Positions 44,449-51,148 of a stretch of 51,148 nt of DNA are shown here, in pieces. The translations under genes were made by a program, and so were the position numbers. How positions within the stretch are numbered: position 1 is the stretch's first letter; every line of letters starts with the position of its first letter. The notes beneath the pieces are model-generated. The model was not told where the DNA came from, made no database searches, and was given only the letters and a program-made list of their open reading frames with translations. Source of the DNA: Deltaproteobacteria bacterium (GTDB lineage: Bacteria; Myxococcota_A; Polyangia; JACPQR01); the NCBI GenBank assembly GCA_016190375.1, contig JACPQR010000089.1, positions 1 through 51,148 of the forward strand, in the 5' to 3' direction.

Positions 44449-44705
44449 GGGGACCGCGTCTGCCGGGCTGCGCTCACGAGTCGCATCCAGAGACCCTCGC
44501 TCTCGGGCGAGCGCGGATCCTGATAGGCGAGGACTCGCCGCCAGTCCGGCCTCGCCGATAGCTGTGCCGCAGCGAGGCGGCAGAGGTCGGAGACCATCGC
44601 CGAGCGCTCCTCGATCGATCTGCCCACGTACGGCGCGATGTCCTCGAAGATCGCCCCGACGTCGTCCCTCGGCCGCAGCGATGGTGGCAGCAACGCTTCC
44701 GACAT
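44445..44705 (-). CDS. Small helical partner of the nucleotidyltransferase (pair 2)
   Basis: An 86-residue helical protein related to the one at 29118-29384. It shares FEDIAPY, ER, the Leu/Ala-rich middle helix, the LAYQDPRSPESEGLW segment (LAATDDMAPQHEQAW there) and LVSAAR. No family could be assigned. The start is ATG 44705. It is translationally coupled to the nucleotidyltransferase. Confidence 0.65.
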   Translation of the reverse strand: MSEALLPPSLRPRDDVGAIFEDIAPYVGRSIEERSAMVSDLCRLAAAQLSARPDWRRVLAYQDPRSPESEGLWMRLVSAARQTRSP

Positions 44706-44772
44706 GAGTGGATCATGCCGCCTGCCGCAGGGAACGACAAGGAGCGCTCCGGAGCGTGTGAACCGGGCGCCT

Positions 44773-45933
44773 CTACTTCAAACGAATGGAGAAGGTCGTG
44801 CCCGCGTCGGCGCTGGTCTCGAAGGCCACGGTGCCGCCGAGGTAGCGCTCGCCGAACAGCTTCATGCTGAAGGTGCCCAGGCCCCGCCCCCGGCCGGTCT
44901 TGGTGGTGAACGACCGCTGGAAGATCTGGGAGGCCACCCGCGCGGGGATCTCGCCGGCGTTCCAGACGTAGAGCTCGCACCCGCCGCCCGCGGGGCGGGC
45001 GCCGAGCCGGACCGTTCCGCCCTCCTGGGTCGCCTCGTAGGCGTTCTTCAGCATGTTAGCGACCACCCTTATGAGGAGCGATCCGTCGGTGACGAGGGGC
45101 TCGTGCGCCTCGCAGGTCACGAGGAGCTCCTTGCCCCGGACGATGGCGTTTCCCGAGAGCATCTTCGAGACCACGTCGAGCACCGCCGATGGGGCTACCG
45201 GCGCGAGGGACAGCTCGAGCGTGCCGCGCTCGGCGTCGAGCAGGGCGCGCTGGGCGAGGATCTCGCGCTTGAGCTCCTCGGTGAGGAACGCGATGCGGCC
45301 GGCCGCCTTCTCGGACCTCGATCCCCGCACGATCGCCCTCGCCCAGCCGTCGATCCCGGCGACGGTGTTGAGCAGGTCGTGGAAGAAGACCTGCTCCAGG
45401 GCCTCGCGCCGCTTCTGGTCGCGAAGATCGCGCAAGGAGAGCACCGTGAAGGTCTCGCCGCCCACCCGCATCGGGGAGGCCTTGACCATGAGCTCGAGGC
45501 ACTCGGTCGACCCTCGCCGTTGAACGGTCATGAGGCACTCGCGCTCCTCCGGCCGCTCGTTCTCCTGGCTCGCGAGGATGGCGATCGCCCACCCGCAAGT
45601 GGCGCATGCCTCGCTCGTGCCGCACCCGGCGGCGCCGTCCCACGCGTGGACGCACCCGAAGGCCTCGCCGGGGCGATACCCGAGGAGCTCCCGAGCGTCC
45701 TGCCTTCCGAGATCCTCGAGGAGCGCGCCGTTGCCGAACAGGATCTGCCTCTGCCGGTTGAGGATCAGGACGCGAGCCTCGATCGCCTCGAGGAGCTCCT
45801 GCACGGCCGGCTGGGTGCCCAGGGCCTCGATGCTCGCCTCGACCTCGGTCCGCGTCGCCCGCTCGGGGGGAGCGAAACGCGTCGGCGCAGGCGGCGCCCC
45901 TTCACCGAAGATCTTGCGTGAAACCTCGTCCAT
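44773..45933 (-). CDS. Sensor histidine kinase with Cys-rich PAS domain
   Basis: A 386-residue, apparently soluble kinase. A PAS-type domain (about 50-170) holds a Cys cluster, FGCVHAWDGAAGCG and ACATCGW, which may bind metal or sense redox state. The phosphoacceptor region is VFFHDLLNTVAGI. The ATPase part has N-box NMLKNAYEAT, GxG in GRGRGLGTFSMK and TTFSIRL at the end. No receiver domain or response regulator gene is adjacent, so the partner lies elsewhere. ATG 45933 was chosen because a promoter lies just upstream, within the longer open frame. Confidence 0.85.
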   Translation of the reverse strand: MDEVSRKIFGEGAPPAPTRFAPPERATRTEVEASIEALGTQPAVQELLEAIEARVLILNRQRQILFGNGALLEDLGRQDARELLGYRPGEAFGCVHAWDGAAGCGTSEACATCGWAIAILASQENERPEERECLMTVQRRGSTECLELMVKASPMRVGGETFTVLSLRDLRDQKRREALEQVFFHDLLNTVAGIDGWARAIVRGSRSEKAAGRIAFLTEELKREILAQRALLDAERGTLELSLAPVAPSAVLDVVSKMLSGNAIVRGKELLVTCEAHEPLVTDGSLLIRVVANMLKNAYEATQEGGTVRLGARPAGGGCELYVWNAGEIPARVASQIFQRSFTTKTGRGRGLGTFSMKLFGERYLGGTVAFETSADAGTTFSIRLK

Positions 45934-45965
45934 TCGGCGGTCGCGCCCGAGACGCGACCGAGCGA

Positions 45966-45993
45966 CCATTAGCGCGCATTCCCGGCATGTCAA
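45966..45993 (-). promoter_or_regulatory. Promoter of the histidine kinase gene
   Basis: On the minus strand TTGACA (45988-45993) and TAATGG (45966-45971) are 16 bases apart, about 32 bases before ATG 45933. The perfect -35 supports it and argues against starting the protein at 45993. Confidence 0.5.
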
Positions 45994-46016
45994 TCAAGAG
46001 AGAAATCGCTCCGAGA

Positions 46017-46739
46017 TCACCCCCCCAGGTACGCCTCCCGGACGCGCGGGTCGTCGCGCAGCTCGGCGGAGGAGCCGGACATCGCGATCCGGCCCGTCTC
46101 GAGGACGTAGGCGCGGGCCGCGACCTCGAGGGCGATGCGCGTGTTCTGCTCCACGAGCAGGATCGTCGTGCCCTCGGCGGCGATCCTCCGGATCGAGTCG
46201 AAGATCTGCTGCACGAGCTTGGGCGCGATGCCGAGCGACGGCTCGTCGAGGAGCATCAGGCGCGGCGCGGCCATCATGGCGCGGCCGATCGCGAGCATCT
46301 GCTGCTCGCCGCCGGAGAGCGTCCCGCCTTCCTGCGACAGGCGCTCCCGCAGCCGCGGGAAGAGCGCGAAGACGTGCTCCATCGACTCGGCGAGCGTCGG
46401 GCCCTTGCGCCTGCGGCGCGTCCAGGCGCCGAGCTCGAGGTTCTCGCGCACGCTGAGGTTCGAGAAGATCGCCCGCCCCTCGGGCGCGAGCGCGATCCCG
46501 AGCGCGATCACGTGGGGCGTCGTCACTCGCGAGATCTCGGTGCCGTCGAACGTGATCGAGCCGTGCGTCGGGCGCACCAGGCCCGTGATGGCCCTGAGCG
46601 TCGTGGTCTTGCCCGCGCCGTTCGCCCCGATCATCGCGACGATCTCGCCCCTCTGGACCTCCAGAGAGACCCCGCCGAGCGCCCGGATCCCTCCGTAGGA
46701 GACGTGGACGTCGGCGAGCCGGAGCAGCGGGCTATCCAT
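46017..46739 (-). CDS. livF: Branched-chain amino-acid ABC transporter ATPase
   Basis: A 240-residue ABC ATPase of the LivF type. Walker A is GANGAGKTTTL, the signature LSGGEQQMLAIGRAMM, Walker B LMLLDEPSLGIAP, and the switch His is replaced by Gln in LLVEQN, typical of LivF. It energises import with LivG. It is the last gene of livK-H-M-G-F; its start overlaps livG by 8 bases. Confidence 0.95.
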   Translation of the reverse strand: MDSPLLRLADVHVSYGGIRALGGVSLEVQRGEIVAMIGANGAGKTTTLRAITGLVRPTHGSITFDGTEISRVTTPHVIALGIALAPEGRAIFSNLSVRENLELGAWTRRRRKGPTLAESMEHVFALFPRLRERLSQEGGTLSGGEQQMLAIGRAMMAAPRLMLLDEPSLGIAPKLVQQIFDSIRRIAAEGTTILLVEQNTRIALEVAARAYVLETGRIAMSGSSAELRDDPRVREAYLGG

Positions 46740-47508
46740 CGTCGATGTCCTCGCCGAGGTAGGCCGCGATCACGTGACGGTCCTTCTGGATCTCCTCGGG
46801 GGTGCCCTCCGCGATCGTCTCGCCGTGGTCCATGACGTGGATGCGCTCGCAGACGCCCATGACGACCCGCATGTTGTGCTCGACGAGGACGATCGTCAGC
46901 TCGAACTCGTCCCTGAGCCACCTGATCTGCTCGTTGAGGTCGTCGGCCTCGCCCGTGTTCATGCCGGCGGCCGGCTCGTCGAGGAGCAGGACCTTGGGCC
47001 CAAGCATGAGCGCCCGCGCGATCTCGAGCTTGCGCTGCGAGCCGTACGGGAGGTTCTTCGCCTGCTCCAGGGCCAGGCCGTCGAGCTTGAAGATCTCGAG
47101 GAGCCGCAGCGCACGCTCGAGCTGGTGCTTCTCCTCCTGCCGGAACGCGGCCGTCCTGAAGACGGCGCCGACCAGGCCAACCCTGGCGGTCATGTGGGCG
47201 CTGACGAGCACGTTCTCGACGACGCTCATCTCGGCGAAGACCCGGATGTTCTGGAAGGTCCGCGCGATCCCGCGCGAGGCGACCTGATAGGGCTGTAGCC
47301 CGTCGATCCGCTTCGAGTCGAGCAGGACCTCGCCGCCCTCGTCGGGCTCGTAGACGCCCGTGACCACGTTGAAGACCGTCGTCTTGCCCGCCCCGTTCGG
47401 GCCGATGAGGCCGAAGATCTGCCGATCCTGGGCGCGGAAGGAGACGCGGTGCACGGCCTTGAGGCCCCCGAAGGTCCTGCCGAGCGATCGGACCTCGAGC
47501 GCGGTCAC
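46732..47508 (-). CDS. livG: Branched-chain amino-acid ABC transporter ATPase
   Basis: A 258-residue ABC ATPase of the LivG type. Walker A is GPNGAGKTTVFN, the family segment GIARTFQNIRVFAEMSVVENVLV is clear, the signature is YGSQRKLEIARALM, and Walker B is VLLLDEPAAGMN followed by VEHNMRVVM. The start GTG 47508 overlaps livM as GTGA. Confidence 0.95.
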   Translation of the reverse strand: MTALEVRSLGRTFGGLKAVHRVSFRAQDRQIFGLIGPNGAGKTTVFNVVTGVYEPDEGGEVLLDSKRIDGLQPYQVASRGIARTFQNIRVFAEMSVVENVLVSAHMTARVGLVGAVFRTAAFRQEEKHQLERALRLLEIFKLDGLALEQAKNLPYGSQRKLEIARALMLGPKVLLLDEPAAGMNTGEADDLNEQIRWLRDEFELTIVLVEHNMRVVMGVCERIHVMDHGETIAEGTPEEIQKDRHVIAAYLGEDIDDG

Positions 47509-48554
47509 GAGGGCCTCCTGGCGATGAAGCGCCACAACTGGCGTGGGTCCAGCTCGCGCTGGCCGAGGATCCCCTGCGGCCTCAGGATCATCATCACCAC
47601 GAGCATCAGCGAGAACGTCATCAGCCTGAGCGATCCGGCCGCGCCCTGCGCCTCCGCCTCGGAGTAGCCGAAGACCATCGCGATCGTGACCATGGGGCCG
47701 CGAAGGGCCTCGAGCATCACGGTGTAGAAGACCGCGCCCAGGATCGCGCCCGACACGGAGCCGAGCCCCCCGACGATGATCATGATGATCGCCTGGATCG
47801 ACGTGTCGAACTTGAAGTCGTTCGGGTTCACGGCGCCCTGCAGCATCGCGAACAGCCCCCCCGCGACGCCTGCGAACGCGGACGAGACGACGAACGAGAG
47901 GACCTTGTACCGCGTGCAGTCGACGCCCATCGCCTCCGCGGCGATCTCGTCCTCCCGGATCGCCGCGAGCGCGCGGCCGTGGGTCGAGAACTTGATGTTG
48001 CGCATGACCGCGACGGTCAGGATCGCGAGCGCCATCACCCAGAAGGGCGTGGTGAGGATCGGCAGGCCCTCGGACCGGCCGCCGTCGTAGCCTCGCTGGC
48101 CGCCGAGCGCCTGGATGTTGTTGAAGACCAGGCGGATGACCTCGCCGAAGCCCAGCGTCACGATCGCGAGGTAGTCCCCCTTCAGCCGCAGGGATGGGAT
48201 GCCCACCACGAGCCCCGCGATCGCGGCGAAGATCGCCCCGGCGACGAGCCCGACGACGAGCGTCGCGCCATCGGACGCCCACGGCGGGGCGAACGACAGG
48301 ATCCGGCCGACGGCGTGGTCGACGTGGACCACGGTGAAGGCGGTTCCGTATGCGCCGACGGCCATGAAGCCGGCGTGACCGATGGAGAACTGCCCGGTCG
48401 TGCCGTTGATGAGGTTCAAGGACGTCGCGAGCACGGTGTTGATCGCGCACAGGACGATGATCCGGACGACGTAGTCGTTGACGAGCCCCGTCCACCAGTC
48501 GAAGAGCCACAGGGCCCCGACGACCGCCACGAGGATCGCGAGGCGTCGGGTCAC
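47505..48554 (-). CDS. livM: Branched-chain amino-acid ABC transporter permease
   Basis: A 349-residue permease with about ten hydrophobic segments. The LivM-type signature LNLINGTTGQFSIGHAGFMAVGAY is at the front, and LRLKGDYLAIVTLGFGEVIRLV and EDEIAAEAMGVD (the loop contacting the ATPases) follow. The start GTG 48554 lies 2 bases past the livH stop. Confidence 0.94.
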   Translation of the reverse strand: MTRRLAILVAVVGALWLFDWWTGLVNDYVVRIIVLCAINTVLATSLNLINGTTGQFSIGHAGFMAVGAYGTAFTVVHVDHAVGRILSFAPPWASDGATLVVGLVAGAIFAAIAGLVVGIPSLRLKGDYLAIVTLGFGEVIRLVFNNIQALGGQRGYDGGRSEGLPILTTPFWVMALAILTVAVMRNIKFSTHGRALAAIREDEIAAEAMGVDCTRYKVLSFVVSSAFAGVAGGLFAMLQGAVNPNDFKFDTSIQAIIMIIVGGLGSVSGAILGAVFYTVMLEALRGPMVTIAMVFGYSEAEAQGAAGSLRLMTFSLMLVVMMILRPQGILGQRELDPRQLWRFIARRPS

Positions 48555-48556
48555 GC

Positions 48557-49468
48557 TCAGACCTTCTCCGACCGGATCGCGCCCAGGAGCCCCTGGGGCC
48601 GCACGAGCAGCATCACGATCAGGATCCCGAACGTGATCGCGTCGCGGTAGTCGGTCGAGACGTAGCCGGCGACGAGCTGCTCGGAGACGCCGATCGCGAG
48701 GCCGCCGACCACCGCGCCGGGGATGTTGCCGATGCCGCCGAGCACCGCGGCGACGAACGCCTTCAGGCCGTTCAGGATCCCCATGAGGGGCGTGACCGTG
48801 GTCTGGTCGAGGCCGAAGAGGATCCCGCCCGCAGCGGCGAGCGCGGAGCCCACCCCGAAGGTGATCGCGATCACGCGGTCGGTCTGGATGCCCATCAGGC
48901 GCGCGGCGTCGAGGTTGAGCGAGAGCGCGCGCATGGCCTTTCCGGTCCACGTCCTGGTCACGAATCGATGCAGGCCCCACATCAGGACGAGCGTCGTGGC
49001 GAAGATCGCGATCTTGATGTTCGTGACGACGACGCCGCCCAGGTGGTACGGCACCTCGCGGAGGATCTGGGGGAAGCGCTCGGGCTCGGCGCCGAAGACG
49101 AGCTGGCCGAGGTTCTCGAGCAGGAGCGACATCCCGATCGCGGTGATGAGCGGCGTGAGCTTGGGCGCCGTGCGCACGGGCCGGTACGCGAACCGTTCGA
49201 TCGACATGCCGAGGAGCGCGCACGCCGCCATCGCGGCGCACAGGACCGCCACCGCCGCCGGGACCGAGAGGGGCGCGGCGCCCGCGCCCGACGCCCCGAA
49301 CGCGGCGGCCACGTACAGGCCGACGAACGCCCCGACCATGAACACGTCGCTGTGCGCGAAGTTGATGAGCTTGAGCACGCCGTACACCATCGTGTAGCCG
49401 AGCGCGATCAGCGCGTAGATGCTCCCCAGGGACAGGCCGTTCAGGAGCTGCTGGAAGAAGACGGACAC
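48557..49468 (-). CDS. livH: Branched-chain amino-acid ABC transporter permease
   Basis: A 303-residue permease with about eight hydrophobic segments. LNGLSLGSIYALIALGYTMVYGVLKLINFAHSDVFMVGAF is the LivH signature, and LNLDAARLMGI is the ATPase-contact loop. The start is GTG 49468, 9 bases after livK. Confidence 0.94.
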   Translation of the reverse strand: MSVFFQQLLNGLSLGSIYALIALGYTMVYGVLKLINFAHSDVFMVGAFVGLYVAAAFGASGAGAAPLSVPAAVAVLCAAMAACALLGMSIERFAYRPVRTAPKLTPLITAIGMSLLLENLGQLVFGAEPERFPQILREVPYHLGGVVVTNIKIAIFATTLVLMWGLHRFVTRTWTGKAMRALSLNLDAARLMGIQTDRVIAITFGVGSALAAAGGILFGLDQTTVTPLMGILNGLKAFVAAVLGGIGNIPGAVVGGLAIGVSEQLVAGYVSTDYRDAITFGILIVMLLVRPQGLLGAIRSEKV

Positions 49469-49477
49469 CGAGGGGCG

Positions 49478-50671
49478 CTACGGCTCGATGGTGGCGACGT
49501 ACTCGTACTTGCCGCCCTCGATCTTCAGGACGACCGCGGGCTTGACGGCGTTTCGCCCGGCATCGATCGTGATGTTGCCGGTGACCCCGTCGAAGCCGCG
49601 CGTCGAGGCGAGCGCGTCCCTGATCGTGGGGCCGTCGATGGTCGTCGCTCGACCCATCGCGTCGAAGAGGATCTTCGCGGCGTCGTAGCCGAGCGCGGCC
49701 AGGCCGCTCGGAGTCTCGTGGTAGCGCCGGCGGTACTCGTCTATGAAGCGCTGGGCCGTGGGCGTCGCCCGCTCCGCGGAGTAGTGGTTCGAGAAGTACG
49801 ACCCGTTCAGGGCCTCGCCGCCGATCTCGACGAGCTGCGGCGAGTCCCAGCCGTCGCCGCCGAGGAGCGGCACGTCGAGGCCCAGGCGCTTGGACTGCAC
49901 GGCGATGTTGCCGACCTCCGTGTAGTAGCCGGGAACGAAGATCGCCTGCGGCCCGGCGGTCTTGATCGTCGTGAGCTGCGCGGAGAAGTCCGTGTCGCCC
50001 TCGTTGTAGGAGAGGTCGCTGACGACCGTGCCGCCCAGGCGGCCGAAGGCCTCCTTGAACGCGTCCGCCAGCCCGACCGAGTAGTCGTTCCGGACGTCCC
50101 GCAGGATCGCCACCTTCGTGAGACCGAGGTTGGTCCTCGCGAACTTCGCCATCACCAAGCCCTGGAAGGGGTCGATGAAGCACACCCTGAAGATGTAGTC
50201 GCCGACCTTGGTGACCTCGGGGTTCGTGGAAGAGGGCGTCACCATGGGAACGCGCTTGCGCTGGCACACGCGGGCGCCGACCTTGCTCCGGGAGCTCGCG
50301 ACCTCGCCGAGCACCGCGACCACGTGATCGAGGTCGATGAGGCGCGTCACCGTCGTCACCGCCTCGTCGCTCTTGCCCTGGTCGTCGAGGGAGATCAGCC
50401 TGAGCTTGCGGCCCTTGACGCCGCCTGCCTCGTTGGTCTCGTCGACGGCGATCTGGATGCCGTTGTGGGTCTCGACGCCGAAGGTGGCCGTCGACCCGGT
50501 CATCGAGCCGTACTCCCCCACGAGGATCTCGCCGTCGCCGCCTCGCGGCCCGTGGTTCTTGGAATGACGGCCATCGCCTCCCCCGTCGCCGCCTCGGTCC
50601 TTGCATCCGATCGCGAAGACCACGGCGGCCAGGACGAGCACGGGCGACTTGAATCGGATATTCGCTGACAT
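49478..50671 (-). CDS. livK: ABC transporter substrate-binding lipoprotein (LivJ/LivK type)
   Basis: A 397-residue periplasmic-binding lipoprotein. A lipobox is visible (AAVVFAIGC, Cys about 23), followed by a Gly/Asp/His linker. The type I binding fold reads ILVGEYGSMTGSTATFGVETHNGIQIAVDETNEAGGVKGRKL and later VAILRDVRNDYSVGLADAF. It should bind branched-chain amino acids or a similar ligand and feed LivHMGF. It is the first gene; GGGAAAG lies upstream of ATG 50671. Confidence 0.92.
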   Translation of the reverse strand: MSANIRFKSPVLVLAAVVFAIGCKDRGGDGGGDGRHSKNHGPRGGDGEILVGEYGSMTGSTATFGVETHNGIQIAVDETNEAGGVKGRKLRLISLDDQGKSDEAVTTVTRLIDLDHVVAVLGEVASSRSKVGARVCQRKRVPMVTPSSTNPEVTKVGDYIFRVCFIDPFQGLVMAKFARTNLGLTKVAILRDVRNDYSVGLADAFKEAFGRLGGTVVSDLSYNEGDTDFSAQLTTIKTAGPQAIFVPGYYTEVGNIAVQSKRLGLDVPLLGGDGWDSPQLVEIGGEALNGSYFSNHYSAERATPTAQRFIDEYRRRYHETPSGLAALGYDAAKILFDAMGRATTIDGPTIRDALASTRGFDGVTGNITIDAGRNAVKPAVVLKIEGGKYEYVATIEP

Positions 50672-50718
50672 GGTCTTTCCCAGGTCTCCCCTCCGGGGCG
50701 CGAACCATACCAGATTTC

Positions 50719-50853
50719 ATGCCCATCCGGTTTCTTGCCAAGCCGGGATCCGGACGGGCAGGGATTGAACGGGCGACCGGCGACAGGCAGCCGGCGACGG
50801 GCAATTCCGGACCCGGATAAGCAGCGCGTGCGTCCGGCGGCTGCCAGTTGCCA
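50719..50853. mobile_element. Foldback MITE-like element, truncated copy
   Basis: Matches 13399-13533 with about 4 differences in 135 bases, then stops abruptly. The missing right half should lie beyond the element that starts at 50854, so an insertion split it. It sits directly upstream of livK and may affect its promoter. Confidence 0.85.
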
Positions 50854-51004
50854 CCCATTTTGATCACCCCCCTAGCAGATTCGCGCACTTAGCTTCAATT
50901 GTAGACACAACTCACAGTCTGTCCACCTGATCTGTGGTTTGATTTGTTGCGGTATTATCGATTACTATTGACATGCGGCCATTGGTTGGCGTAGATACTT
51001 GCGC
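50854..51004 (+). mobile_element. Left end of an insertion sequence
   Basis: AT-rich sequence unlike its surroundings begins at the exact break in the foldback repeat. It contains TTGACA (50968-50973) and TAGATA (50992-50997), 18 bases apart, which would drive the transposase. The matching right end is outside the window. Confidence 0.7.
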
Positions 51005-51148
51005 GTGCACGTCCGCATCTCCACCGTTCGCCGCGCCGACCGGACCTACTGCTACGCCCAGCTCGTCGAGAGCTACCGCCGCCCCGACGGCATGCCCGCG
51101 CACCGCGTGCTCGCCCATCTCGGTACGCGCTCGGAGCAGGAGATTGCC
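51005..51148 (+). CDS. IS1634-type transposase, N-terminal fragment
   Basis: The first 48 codons of a gene that runs off the right edge. The reading starts VHVRISTVRRADRTYCYAQL and goes on to LVESYRR and HRVLAHLGTRSE. The order 'basic start, YxxLVESYR, RVLxxLG' is typical of IS1634/IS4-related transposases. It starts at GTG 51005 or TTG 50999. The DDE catalytic region is not in view. Confidence 0.75.
   Translation, partial: MHVRISTVRRADRTYCYAQLVESYRRPDGMPAHRVLAHLGTRSEQEIA

Overview
The window is about 70% GC with long, tightly packed, mostly minus-strand operons. Many start codons are GTG, and 4-base ATGA or GTGA overlaps are common. Two large surface proteins end in a Cys-rich motif, one hydrophobic helix and an arginine cluster (the MYXO-CTERM pattern). 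Several lipoproteins carry Asp-Gly-Asp or Cys-rich linkers, and thrombospondin type 3 repeats and a lone FliI/SctN-type ATPase are present. Together these point to a member of Myxococcota or a related deltaproteobacterial lineage. No rRNA, tRNA or CRISPR was seen.

Layout. 1-266: repeat-rich edge with the tail of a gene. 267-6627: one minus-strand operon that joins NAD salvage (nicotinate phosphoribosyltransferase, a nicotinamidase-like cysteine hydrolase, an NrtR-like NUDIX/winged-helix regulator) to a PP2C phosphatase, a protein kinase with zinc ribbon, and a VWA protein (a TerY-P/Yeg-type triad). 6682-9615: a DUF4010 membrane protein, a Phd/PIN toxin-antitoxin pair and a coiled-coil SPFH protein. 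9616-13600: a double cNMP-binding protein, an HExxH protein and a small secreted protein, interleaved with three kinds of palindromic mobile repeat. 13766-16196: FliI/SctN-like ATPase and DnaJ. 16218-23515: envelope proteins (carboxypeptidase-regulatory-like lipoprotein, TSP3/MYXO-CTERM protein, TRASH/YHS lipoprotein, esterase lipoprotein, Kazal lipoprotein). 23741-27369: hrcA-grpE-dnaK. 27383-31718: Cys-rich lipoprotein, foldback repeat, a nucleotidyltransferase with a small helical partner, and a DUF4091 MYXO-CTERM protein. 31737-33482: AlbA_2-type protein between duplicated gene tails. 33559-39053: corrinoid methyltransferase operon. 39101-43861: HemW-like enzyme, amino-acid permease, cysteine desulfurase and ThiI. 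43879-44705: a second nucleotidyltransferase/partner pair. 44773-45993: a histidine kinase. 46017-50671: complete branched-chain amino-acid ABC operon (livF-G-M-H-K). 50719-51148: a truncated palindromic repeat cut by the start of an insertion sequence.

How the genes work together. The strongest candidate for an undescribed system is the six-gene NAD-salvage/TerY-P-like operon. Its overlapping frames imply co-translation of NAD-precursor enzymes, an NAD-metabolite sensor and a kinase/phosphatase/VWA signalling set. A second interesting set splits methionine-synthase-like functions into separate genes beside an MttB-like methyltransferase, suggesting methyl transfer from a methylated amine through a corrinoid protein to homocysteine. 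The cysteine desulfurase-ThiI pair fits tRNA 4-thiouridine synthesis. The two nucleotidyltransferase/partner pairs are paralogous two-gene modules that look like toxin-antitoxin units. The region is also rich in small palindromic elements, one with a perfect 9-base target duplication and one with two copies related by compensatory base changes. All functions are inferred from reading the sequence; no database search was run.
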